Origin: an uncultured Neisseriaceae bacterium
Lineage (GTDB): Bacteria > Pseudomonadota > Gammaproteobacteria > Burkholderiales > UBA11063
Direction of reading: 5' to 3'
NCBI GenBank assembly: GCA_937952895.1
Contig: CALFYC010000187.1
Location: 1 to 10,251, forward strand
DNA: 10,251 bases
Position numbers and translations under genes: made by a program. Numbering within the stretch: the first letter of the stretch is position 1; the number at the start of each line of letters is the position of its first letter. Below the pieces are notes generated by a model. The model had not been told where the DNA came from. It searched no databases and was given only the letters and a program-made list of their open reading frames with translations. Below are positions 1 through 6,808 of this stretch, piece after piece.

Positions 1-241
1 ATTAAAAATTAAATATGTAGGTCAGCCAAATATTTTATTAAATGAGGAAGTTGCACCAGAGTTGCTACAAAAGGATGCTAATCCAGAAACTTTGGCTAAC
101 ACTTTTATCAAGTTATTTAATGATTTAGTTCGTCAAAAAGCAATGTGTGATAAATTTCATGAATTACATAAAATTTTACGCTGTGATGCAAGTAAAAAGG
201 CTGCAAATGCAGTATTGGAGTTAATACATTGTGATAATTGA
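1..241 (+). CDS. lpxB: Lipid-A-disaccharide synthase LpxB, C-terminal part (5' end outside window)
   Basis: The window opens inside this gene; codons run from base 2 to a TGA at 239-241, giving about 79 C-terminal residues. Visible are YVGQPNILLNEEVAPELLQ (LpxB family pattern: PN-hydrophobics, then PELLQ), then an amphipathic stretch with FHELHKILR and an alanine-rich end (KKAANAVLELI), which is how LpxB proteins finish. LpxB is a peripheral inner-membrane glycosyltransferase (GT19) that joins UDP-2,3-diacylglucosamine to lipid X, releasing UDP, in lipid A synthesis. The gene directly precedes and overlaps rnhB by 11 bases, the usual lpxA-lpxB-rnhB order of proteobacteria, which supports the call. 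The catalytic N-terminal part cannot be assessed from here. Confidence 0.88.
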   Translation, partial: LKIKYVGQPNILLNEEVAPELLQKDANPETLANTFIKLFNDLVRQKAMCDKFHELHKILRCDASKKAANAVLELIHCDN

Positions 242-791
242 GTGTGGAGTTGACGAGGCTGGACGTGGACCACTTGCGGGTGATGTTTATGCCGCAGCAG
301 TAATTTTAGATCCGTTAAAACCAATTGAGGGACTTAATGATTCAAAAAAATTAACTAGTACAAAAAGAGAAAAATTATTTGAGCAAATTATAAATAATGC
401 TACAGCTTATTCAATTCAAATTGCAACAGTTGCTGAAATTGATGCGTTAAATATTTTAAATGCCACATTACTTGCAATGAAACGTGCAGTAGAAAGTTTA
501 ATCATAAAACCAACACTAGTATTAATTGATGGTAATAAAGCACCAAGCTTAAATGTTGAAACAAGAACTATTATTAAAGGTGATAGTCTCATTAAGTCAA
601 TATCTGCGGCATCAATTTTGGCTAAAGTTGCCCGTGATACGGAAATGTTAAAATTAGATAAGCTGTACCCTGATTATGGTTTTGCTAAGCACAAAGGTTA
701 TGGAACAAGTGATCATTTAGAAGCAATTAATAAATTGGGGGTATTAGCTGTTCATCGTAAAAGCTTCGCTCCTATTAAATATTTAGTTTAA
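231..791 (+). CDS. rnhB: Ribonuclease HII
   Basis: A 186-residue RNase HII, close to the usual 190-210. It cuts RNA in RNA:DNA hybrids and starts removal of single ribonucleotides misincorporated in DNA, in the cytoplasm. The four acidic metal-binding residues are visible: D8 and E9 in GVDEAGRGPLAG, D100 in LIDGN and D118 in KGDS, with the same spacing as E. coli D16, E17, D108 and D126. Other family motifs are LNDSKKLT (35-42), AASILAKVARD (126-136) and YPDYGFAKHKGYGT (from about 145). The start is GTG at 231, with GGAG at 217-220 as ribosome site ten bases upstream; the family motif begins at residue 6, so nothing is missing at the N-terminus. It overlaps lpxB by 11 bases, suggesting translational coupling. 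Confidence 0.95.
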   Translation: MIIECGVDEAGRGPLAGDVYAAAVILDPLKPIEGLNDSKKLTSTKREKLFEQIINNATAYSIQIATVAEIDALNILNATLLAMKRAVESLIIKPTLVLIDGNKAPSLNVETRTIIKGDSLIKSISAASILAKVARDTEMLKLDKLYPDYGFAKHKGYGTSDHLEAINKLGVLAVHRKSFAPIKYLV

Positions 792-807
792 TTATAAAGT
801 TAAGTAT

Positions 808-1302
808 ATGCAATACCAACCCCCTTTATTTGAAAATAAAATTATTAAACCAAGTCAACTACTTAGCCAATTATCCAATATTAAACAAGGCAATCAATTA
901 GTCTTTACTAATGGCTGTTTTGATATTTTACATCGTGGGCATGTAACCTATTTAGCTCAAGCAAAATCTCTTGGAAAAAGCCTAATTGTTGCATTAAATT
1001 CAGATGAGTCGGTTAGACGATTAGGAAAAGGTTCTGATCGACCAATTAATAATTTATCTAATAGAATGGCAGTGATTGCAAGTCTTGAATCAGTTGATTA
1101 TGTAACCTCGTTCGATGAAGATACTCCATTAGAATTAATTAAGTTAATCAAGCCTCAAATTTTAGTAAAAGGTGGTGATTGGAATATTGACAAAATTATA
1201 GGTAGCTCAGAAGTTTTTGCTTATGGTGGTCAAGTTCATTCTATCCCATTTTTATTTGATACTTCAACAACTAATTTAATTAATAGAATTCGTCATGAAT
1301 AA
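808..1302 (+). CDS. hldC: D-glycero-beta-D-manno-heptose 1-phosphate adenylyltransferase (HldC / RfaE domain II)
   Basis: A 164-residue stand-alone cytidylyltransferase-like protein. It transfers AMP from ATP to heptose 1-phosphate, making ADP-D-glycero-beta-D-manno-heptose for the LPS inner core. The nucleotidyltransferase signature is clear: TNGCFDILHRGHV, with HRGH (the HxGH motif) at residues 42-45, then ALNSDESVRRLGKGSDRP, and near the end LVKGGDW plus STTNLINRI, both typical of RfaE2. In E. coli this domain is fused to the kinase as HldE; here the kinase partner hldA is a separate gene about 5.5 kb downstream on the other strand. ATG at 808 lies 16 bases after rnhB with only a weak AAG-type ribosome site; its 3' end overlaps birA by eight bases. 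Confidence 0.93.
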   Translation: MQYQPPLFENKIIKPSQLLSQLSNIKQGNQLVFTNGCFDILHRGHVTYLAQAKSLGKSLIVALNSDESVRRLGKGSDRPINNLSNRMAVIASLESVDYVTSFDEDTPLELIKLIKPQILVKGGDWNIDKIIGSSEVFAYGGQVHSIPFLFDTSTTNLINRIRHE

Positions 1303-2191
1303 ATTTATAGAATGTTTAAAATTAATTGAATTAGGTTGTCTTAAACTTGAAATAAGTAAGAAATTAGATTTAACTGAATTTAAAACCTTAGAATTGATTG
1401 GTAAAATTAATAATGCCTTGGATGGTATTGTTAAGACTAGTGCAACAGACAGATTTTTTTTAACACGTAAGATTGACTGGTTAAATTTAGAGAAAGTAAG
1501 AGCTTATTTAAAACAGTTAGAGCGTGAGCAATATAACCTTATTATTTTGGATGAGGTTGATTCAACAAACGATTATATAATAACTAATTTAGATAAATTA
1601 GTTACAAATACTGTAGTAAGTTCAGAAACGCAAATAAAGGGGCGTGGACGTGGGCATAAGGTTTGGTCCAGTAAAATTGGTGTGGATCTTACTAGTTCTT
1701 TTTTATATTGGCTGCCTACTGAATCAGATTTTGAAGTTTTACCGTTAGTGGTAGCGGTCGCAATAAATCGATTATTTAAAGATTTAAGTGTAAAATCATT
1801 TATTAAATGGCCTAATGATATAATGCTTGAAGATAAAACTAAAATTGCGGGGATTTTAGTTGAAAGTGGAATCAGAAATGATAAAAGGTTTATTGTAATT
1901 GGTGTTGGAATAAATAACATTCTTGGAACAGACAGAAATTGGTTATTGGCCGAATTGATTAATAATTTAGAAAATGTGCTATCCGAATTTACCTTTTTTG
2001 GTTTTGATTTAATTAAGCGTGAATGGTTAGATAATTGTATCCATTTAAATAAAATGGTTAAAATGTATCGTGATGAAGTTTTATTAATAGGTGGTAAGCA
2101 TGTTAATATTAATGAACAAGGGCATTTATTAATTGAATTTGATAGAAAAATTTACGAATTTGGTAATTCAAATATTAGTTTAAGATTTTAA
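1295..2191 (+). CDS. birA: Biotin--[acetyl-CoA-carboxylase] ligase (BirA family)
   Basis: A 298-residue protein that makes biotinyl-5'-AMP and attaches biotin to the carrier protein of acetyl-CoA carboxylase (AccB). The central catalytic domain shows DSTN (89-92), the biotinyl-AMP loop GRGRGHKVW (116-124), and KWPNDIM (171-177) followed by KIAGILVE with the catalytic lysine K183. The last 40 or so residues (HVNINEQGHLLIEF, then NSNISLRF) fit the small C-terminal SH3-like domain. The first 60 residues have the size and layout of the BirA winged-helix DNA-binding domain (ISKKLDLTEFKTLELIGKI, then a DRFFLTR wing-like strand), but the match is weak, so repressor activity is uncertain. No pantothenate kinase domain is fused to it, unlike in Neisseria. 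ATG at 1295 overlaps the end of hldC. Confidence 0.93.
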   Translation: MNKFIECLKLIELGCLKLEISKKLDLTEFKTLELIGKINNALDGIVKTSATDRFFLTRKIDWLNLEKVRAYLKQLEREQYNLIILDEVDSTNDYIITNLDKLVTNTVVSSETQIKGRGRGHKVWSSKIGVDLTSSFLYWLPTESDFEVLPLVVAVAINRLFKDLSVKSFIKWPNDIMLEDKTKIAGILVESGIRNDKRFIVIGVGINNILGTDRNWLLAELINNLENVLSEFTFFGFDLIKREWLDNCIHLNKMVKMYRDEVLLIGGKHVNINEQGHLLIEFDRKIYEFGNSNISLRF

Positions 2192-2221
2192 ATCTTTTTA
2201 TTCTGGTGAATCGAGTTTATA

Positions 2222-2617
2222 ATGGTTAATCTCATAGTTATTGCACATGCAGAAATCGCTAATAGTTTTATAACAACGGTTGAACATATTTTATCTAAAC
2301 GAGTATCTAATTTGCATGTCTTAGCAGTTAAAAAGACAGAAGATGCTGAAAGTTTTTTAATAAAAGCTACAACGTTTATTAAAACTATTGCTAAAGACGG
2401 AGAAGTTCTATTATTGAGTGATTTATTTGGTGCGACCCCTACTAATATTGCGCAAAAATTGGTTGAACATGGAAAAGTTGAATTAATTACAGGCTTAAAT
2501 TTGCCCATGTTGATTCGTGCTATATCGTATGCCAAATTAGGGCTTAAATCATGTATTGAAAAAGCATTAGATGGTGCTACTGGTGGGGTTATTCATATTA
2601 GTGGGGTTAGTAAATGA
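2222..2617 (+). CDS. PTS mannose-type EIIA component (single-domain)
   Basis: A 131-residue single-domain EIIA of the mannose/sorbose family (ManX N-terminal type). It accepts phosphate from HPr on a histidine; the N-terminus IVIAHAEIANSF places this at H9, matching H10 of E. coli ManX. Other family segments are LLLSDLFGATPTNIA (about 64-78), ITGLNLPMLIRA and the glycine-rich end. There is no fused EIIB domain and no EIIB, EIIC or EIID gene follows, so it cannot transport sugar with its neighbours alone. In Betaproteobacteria such proteins belong to an incomplete PTS thought to regulate metabolism; applying that here is inference. ATG at 2222 is 30 bases after birA, with GAG at 2213-2215 as a modest ribosome site. 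Its stop overlaps the ptsH start (ATGA). Confidence 0.92.
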   Translation: MVNLIVIAHAEIANSFITTVEHILSKRVSNLHVLAVKKTEDAESFLIKATTFIKTIAKDGEVLLLSDLFGATPTNIAQKLVEHGKVELITGLNLPMLIRAISYAKLGLKSCIEKALDGATGGVIHISGVSK

Positions 2618-2883
2618 TTAAAAAGCAAACTTCTGTAATTAATAAGCTTGGGTTACATGCCCGTGCTTCGTCTCAGTTAGTGCAACTTGCAAGTAAATTT
2701 ATATCGGATATTTCAATTGAAAAAGATGGTAAATTAGCTAATGCAAAAAGCATAATGACAATTATGATGTTGGCTGCAAATAAAGGCAGTACAATTACTA
2801 TAATGGCAAATGGTGAAGATGAAGTAGTAGCCATTGAGCAAATTTCTGAATTATTTGCAAATAAATTTGGTGAATTAGAGTAG
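2614..2883 (+). CDS. ptsH: Phosphocarrier protein HPr
   Basis: An 89-residue HPr, the normal family size. It carries phosphate from Enzyme I to EIIA proteins. The active site is H15 in LGLHARAS, and S46 in the AKSIM segment is the regulatory serine phosphorylated by HPr kinase/phosphorylase (HprK) in Gram-positive bacteria and many Betaproteobacteria. S46 is kept here, so control by HprK is possible, although hprK is not in this window. The start codon overlaps the stop of the EIIA gene (ATGA at 2614-2617) and ptsI begins four bases after the stop, so the three PTS proteins are very likely co-translated. Confidence 0.96.
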   Translation: MIKKQTSVINKLGLHARASSQLVQLASKFISDISIEKDGKLANAKSIMTIMMLAANKGSTITIMANGEDEVVAIEQISELFANKFGELE

Positions 2884-2887
2884 TAAA

Positions 2888-4633
2888 ATGAGTATTTCAT
2901 TACATGGAATAGGACTTGGGGGTGGGATTTCCATCGGCAAAGCATATATTCTAGATAAACATTTAGATAATGCTGTTCTTCATTTATTAGAAGATAGTCA
3001 AGTTGATCTGGAAGCTAAACGTTTTGAGCAAGCAGTTCGTGATACCCGAAAAGAACTTGAGTCGCTAAGAGGTAATATTCCATCAAATGCTCCAGCTGAA
3101 CTTGGAGCTTTTTTATCCTTAAATATTATGATGCTTGGTGATTCACAAATCTCTCAAGCGCCATTAAATATAATTCGCACCGAATTTTGTAATGCTGAGT
3201 GGGCTATCAAATTACAAGCTGAAAAACTTTCAGAGCAATTCGATACAATGGAAGATGAGTATTTAAAAGAACGTAAATATGATGTTATTCAGGTATTAGA
3301 ACGTATTTTTAAAAATCTTGAAGGTAATCAATTTGATTGGAATAAGACCAATGATTTTGAGGGTGAGTTATTAATTACTTATGATTTATCTCCTGCTGAT
3401 TTAATGCATATTAAAAATTCTAACTTTTTAGGGTTTGTGACTGAAGTTGGTAGTTTAACCTCACATACGGCTATAATTGGTAGAAATTTAGAAATTCCAT
3501 CAATAGTTGGGGTAAGTTATGCCCGTCAAGTGGTTCGAGATGGGGATACAGTTATTGTTGATGGAATTAATGGGGCACTCATTATTGATCCGGATGCAGT
3601 GGTCCTTTCTGAATATTATAAATTACAAAAAGAATGGCAAGCATCTAAATTAAAATTAAGACATATTCGCCAAAAAGAGTCTGTTACATTAGATGATGTT
3701 ACAATTAATTTATTTGCAAATATTGAAAATGATTCTGATGCAATAGAGGTTAAAAATAATAATGCTGATGGAGTTGGATTGTTTAGAAGTGAGTTTTTAT
3801 TTTTAAATAATGATGATAATTATAGTGATGAAGAAGAGCAGTTTGAAGCATATTCTAAAGTAGTTAAAACACTAAAAAAATTACCTGTTACTATCAGAAC
3901 TGCTGATCTTGGTGCAGATAAAAATCCATCGTGGAATGTAGATGGTAATTCAGTATTGAACCCGGCACTAGGATTAACTGGAATACGACTGTCATTAGCC
4001 GATTTATATCTATTTCGTTCCCAACTAAGAGCAATTTTACGTGCATCACACTACGGGAACATTCAAATTATGTTTCCTATGATATCTTCTAGCTTAGAAT
4101 TAAAACAAGCAATTTATCAACTTGAATATGTAAAAGATGAGTTAATTCAAGAGGGGATAAATTTTAATCCTGATATCAAAATTGGAGCAATGATAGAGGT
4201 GCCAGCTGCTGCTTTATCAATTAAAAGTATTCTATCGCTAGTTGATTTTGTGTCTATAGGGACTAATGATTTGATTCAATATTTATTAGCTGTAGATCGT
4301 AATGATGAATCGGTAAATTATCTATATAACCCTATTCATCCAGCAGTGCTACAATTAATTCATCATGTAATTCGAAGTTGTAATCGTCAACAAGTGCCAG
4401 TTACTATATGTGGGGAAATGGCTGCAGATCCAAGGCTTACTCGTCTACTTCTGGGAATGGGGCTTAGAAACTTTTCGATGTATCCATCAAGTATCTTACC
4501 GATTAAAAAAATTATCTTAAATACCGATATTAATAAAAATACGACTATAGTGCGTAAAATATTAAAGACTGAAAGTATTGAAAAAGTAGATTTATTATTA
4601 GATGAATTAAATCAAGGTGTTCTTGATTATTGA
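2888..4633 (+). CDS. ptsI: PTS Enzyme I, phosphoenolpyruvate-protein phosphotransferase
   Basis: A 581-residue Enzyme I, full length (family about 570-590). It takes phosphate from phosphoenolpyruvate and passes it to HPr. The order is as expected: N-terminal HPr-binding helical region, phosphohistidine domain with H193 in GSLTSHTAIIGR, then the PEP-binding barrel with R300 (GLFRSEFLF), R337 (TIRTADLGADK), E437 (MIEVPAA), GTNDLIQY (458-465) and the catalytic C508 in ICGEMAADP. All key residues are present, so it should be active. ATG at 2888 follows ptsH by four bases with a purine-rich GAGTAG ribosome site. It is the last gene of the plus-strand run that starts before the window, and about 260 bases of spacer follow. 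Confidence 0.97.
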   Translation: MSISLHGIGLGGGISIGKAYILDKHLDNAVLHLLEDSQVDLEAKRFEQAVRDTRKELESLRGNIPSNAPAELGAFLSLNIMMLGDSQISQAPLNIIRTEFCNAEWAIKLQAEKLSEQFDTMEDEYLKERKYDVIQVLERIFKNLEGNQFDWNKTNDFEGELLITYDLSPADLMHIKNSNFLGFVTEVGSLTSHTAIIGRNLEIPSIVGVSYARQVVRDGDTVIVDGINGALIIDPDAVVLSEYYKLQKEWQASKLKLRHIRQKESVTLDDVTINLFANIENDSDAIEVKNNNADGVGLFRSEFLFLNNDDNYSDEEEQFEAYSKVVKTLKKLPVTIRTADLGADKNPSWNVDGNSVLNPALGLTGIRLSLADLYLFRSQLRAILRASHYGNIQIMFPMISSSLELKQAIYQLEYVKDELIQEGINFNPDIKIGAMIEVPAAALSIKSILSLVDFVSIGTNDLIQYLLAVDRNDESVNYLYNPIHPAVLQLIHHVIRSCNRQQVPVTICGEMAADPRLTRLLLGMGLRNFSMYPSSILPIKKIILNTDINKNTTIVRKILKTESIEKVDLLLDELNQGVLDY

Positions 4634-4653
4634 ACGTTTTAATTTGCTTTTTT
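4610..4653 (+). terminator. Weak candidate terminator at the end of ptsI
   Basis: AATCAAG at 4610-4616 pairs perfectly with CTTGATT at 4622-4628 around a five-base loop (GTGTT). T-rich sequence follows, with TTTT at 4637-4640 and six Ts at 4648-4653. The stem is short, AT-rich and inside the last codons of ptsI, and the T tract is not immediately adjacent, so this is a weak candidate. It is the only stem near a T tract that I found after the operon. Confidence 0.3.
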
Positions 4654-4751
4654 GTTATTTGTAGCAGTGTCTCAGTTTAAATTATAATATTTTTATAATA
4701 AAATATAGATTTCTGAAACTGATATACTACGGTACCCTTACTTGTAAATAT

Positions 4752-4781
4752 TTGTTCTTATACCTTATTTTATGCTAAAAT
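4752..4781 (+). promoter_or_regulatory. Candidate sigma-70 promoter for the exported-protein gene
   Basis: TTGTTC at 4752-4757 stands 18 bases before TAAAAT at 4776-4781, which is preceded by TG one base upstream (TGCTAAAAT, an extended -10). Transcription would start near 4788, leaving a leader of about 110 bases. A weaker alternative is TTTACT (4849-4854) with TATAAC (4871-4876), 16 bases apart, which would give a leader of only about 14 bases. AT-rich DNA gives many chance matches. Confidence 0.35.
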
Positions 4782-4884
4782 CATACAATTTGTATGTCAT
4801 CTATCATTTATCATTTTGGTTTAAATTTAAAAATGGTGGCATAATAAATTTACTTTGATGTGTGATTATGTATAACTTAATATT

Positions 4885-4889
4885 AAGGA
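4885..4889 (+). promoter_or_regulatory. Ribosome binding site deciding the original start at 4897
   Basis: AAGGA lies seven bases before the ATG at 4897. It is among the best ribosome sites in the window and precedes a typical signal-peptide start (MKKAS), so it marks the true start of the following reading frame even though that frame is broken 13 codons later. Confidence 0.7.
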
Positions 4890-4896
4890 TTGTAAA

Positions 4897-5862
4897 ATGA
4901 AAAAAGCTTCTACAGTTGCGCTGCTTATTGCATTTTAAAGTGTTGTAAATATAGCAAATGCAAATGATTTAATTCAAAATAATTCATACAACGATCTAAA
5001 TATAAATCTTCATCCAATAGGCTCATATTTGAAATCGAAGTTTAATTTAATTAATTCTGATAAAAGCGTTGATGCACTTTATAATATTGCTATTCAAGAT
5101 TTTAATACCTATTATGCTCTTGATCAATTTGCGCAATTAGATGTTTCAAAAGATAGTGGTAAGACTTGGAATGTGATGCCAAATAGTCCGCAAAATATTT
5201 TTGGGTTACAAATTTTAAATACAGGAAACATAGCTCAAATATATGTAATTAGTGATTTTAATGAAAATGTTAAACTCTATAATCCTGTAGATTCAAGTTG
5301 GAAAACAATATATAAAAGTGAAAATGGTAGATTTGTGGATTCCTTGGCGGTAAGTGAAGATGGAACGTTATACATTATAGAATTAGACAATGATACATCA
5401 AATAATGCCCAAGTGCATGTATCTCACAATAATGGTCAAACCTGGTCTGATTTTGGAGGTATACTAAGATTTGGGGATGAAGGTTTTATAGATCATACAC
5501 AAATTAGCGCAAATTCGCAAGGAGTAATGCTTTATTTTCATGGTATATTATATGCCGTGTCACCTGACGGAAGTGTATGGAGTTTATTGCATGGGACGTC
5601 TTCTGTTATATCTATGACTAGCGATTATAATTATACATATGTAATTGCTTCTAGTGCACCAAACATAATACAGAGATATAATACTGCTAGTAATATATAT
5701 GATCCTTATTTTATTACAAATATTCCATCTAGTAGCTCTTCTGTTAATCTTGCTAATTATGATTCAAATTTATATTTAATGACGACGAGTAATGCCCAAT
5801 CTTCTTCAGGATATTATTCTACAAGTGTCTATGATGCTTCAATTGGATCCTTGAATTATTAA
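4897..5862 (+). pseudogene. Exported Asp-box (BNR-like) repeat protein, broken by a nonsense codon in its signal peptide
   Basis: The frame from ATG 4897 to TAA 5860-5862 is 321 codons and is open except for one TAA at 4936-4938 (codon 14). The start reads MKKASTVALLIAF, stop, SVVNIANA, then ND: a Sec signal peptide with basic start, hydrophobic core and an A-N-A cleavage motif. The remaining 307 codons are intact. The mature part has Asp-box motifs SKDSGKTW (residues 84-91) and SHNNGQTW (176-183) and a weaker SPDGSVW (222-228), suggesting a secreted or periplasmic beta-propeller of the sialidase/BNR type. Catalytic residues of a sialidase are not recognisable, so no enzyme activity is claimed. 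The only other start is TTG at 5029, after a weak AGG, which would drop the signal. Either a recent pseudogene or a base error; I cannot tell which. Confidence 0.75.
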
Positions 5863-5878
5863 TTAACTCAATACTTAA

Positions 5879-5919
5879 AATTGAAAATAGCGTACATTTA
5901 ATGTGCGCTATTTTCAATT
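5879..5919. terminator. Strong bidirectional hairpin terminator between convergent genes
   Basis: A near-perfect inverted repeat: the arm AATTGAAAATAGCGTACAT (5879-5897) pairs with 5901-5919 around a TTA loop, 19 pairs with one G-T pair. It sits between the convergent exported-protein and RibD-like genes. Read on the minus strand it is followed by TTTT (complement of 5875-5880), so it should work best for the hldA operon; on the plus strand its 3' arm holds the run TTTT. The stop codon of the minus-strand gene (5918-5920) overlaps the arm. Confidence 0.85.
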
Positions 5920-6799
5920 AGTTAAGATTATTATATAGAATTTGTTGTCTAGAATAAAGAAAATTATAGCCAAGATGGTGTAGCGTCAAAATTTGCGTAT
6001 CTGGATGATCTAAGCTTGAGAATGCCGATTGCTTATCCCCAAGACTTGTAGTAATTCCTCCAATATAAGAACATGAGTAATTTAACCATATTTCATCAAG
6101 TATTTTTGCCCTAATTAATTCATGATGAAAAAATGGAGATTCATTCATTATAATGTTAAAACCAAGGTGTTTGAATTTTTCAAACATTAATGAAAGTGAT
6201 GTATCTATAATCAAAAGATTTTTAAGATTTTTATTGGCGTCTAATCGTGATAAATAACTTAAGTTAAAATTTTTAGGGATAACTGATTGATCTATTTTTG
6301 GCTTAAAACAACATATAAATACCTGCATCTCTTGATCAGTAAATAATCTATTGTTAAAATTAATTTGCTTTAAATCGCGACAAATAATAATTGTTGCAGG
6401 ATTTTTGGATTTACCATTGCTCACCCGTTCATTTTGTATTGATATTTCATCGAGTATTGGTGGATGATTAAGAGGTTCAATATTTAGGGAACGAGCACCA
6501 ATAATGACGGCATCTGCAATTGCTCTTCCACTTAGCAAGTAAATTTTATCTGCAGCTTTTTCTAATTGGCTTGCATGAAGGTTATATTGGGTAATACCAT
6601 AACCGCTTAAATGATCAGGATAGCATAGTTTACCATCGAGTGATGAAACAAAAGTGCTAAATAGAAATGGACGACTTATTTTTACCGGAATTTGTAGTTC
6701 ATGCCCCAGTAATTTCTGGATCAGGCTAGAATGAATTATTATCCAGTTATCGAGAATTGGATTTTTAATTAATAATTTTAGTTGTGGTATTGATTCCAA
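5918..6799 (-). CDS. RibD C-terminal / dihydrofolate reductase-like domain protein
   Basis: A 293-residue protein with the RibD C-terminal reductase fold but no N-terminal deaminase domain. Family motifs are VSSLDGKL (51-58), ADAVIIGARSL (95-105), a PATIIICR strand, and a C-terminal section ILDEIWLNYSCSYIGG matching the usual vDE-(x)n-P-(x)n-GG pattern. Family members use NAD(P)H to reduce pyrimidine or pterin-like compounds; the substrate here is unknown, and a role in riboflavin synthesis is possible but not shown. The start is unusual: TTG at 6799, with no clear ribosome site and no other start nearby. It lies three codons after the hldA stop and in the same frame, so translation probably depends on ribosomes finishing hldA. 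Confidence 0.72.
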   Translation of the reverse strand: MESIPQLKLLIKNPILDNWIIIHSSLIQKLLGHELQIPVKISRPFLFSTFVSSLDGKLCYPDHLSGYGITQYNLHASQLEKAADKIYLLSGRAIADAVIIGARSLNIEPLNHPPILDEISIQNERVSNGKSKNPATIIICRDLKQINFNNRLFTDQEMQVFICCFKPKIDQSVIPKNFNLSYLSRLDANKNLKNLLIIDTSLSLMFEKFKHLGFNIIMNESPFFHHELIRAKILDEIWLNYSCSYIGGITTSLGDKQSAFSSLDHPDTQILTLHHLGYNFLYSRQQILYNNLN

Positions 6800-6808
6800 A
6801 TTTTTATA

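Larger units (their letters stand above)
4634..4896. other. AT-rich intergenic region with a possible large hairpin
   Basis: No coding frame with a recognisable product is visible. TCAGTTT (4672-4678) is inverted as AAACTGA (4716-4722), enclosing an inner inverted pair ATATTTT (4687-4693) and AAAATAT (4700-4706). Together these could form one extended AT-rich hairpin, but inverted pairs of this kind are common by chance in such sequence. The promoter and ribosome site for the following broken gene lie in the second half. I saw no tRNA, riboswitch or insertion-sequence end here. Confidence 0.5.

Noticed and set aside
276..290. RNase HII has GDV where many homologues have GPV after the GRGPLAG motif.
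   Set aside because: This position varies in the family (Neisseria-type proteins have GSV), and the four metal-binding acidic residues are intact, so it is ordinary variation.
1573..2945. Minus-strand open frames opposite birA, the EIIA gene and ptsH (90-115 codons).
   Set aside because: Each lies within a well-identified gene on the other strand and shows no domain; they are shadows.
5029..5862. A 277-residue cytoplasmic protein starting at TTG 5029.
   Set aside because: The in-frame ATG at 4897 has a far better ribosome site and a signal peptide with cleavage motif; the TTG start would remove the export signal and is only a by-product of the nonsense codon.
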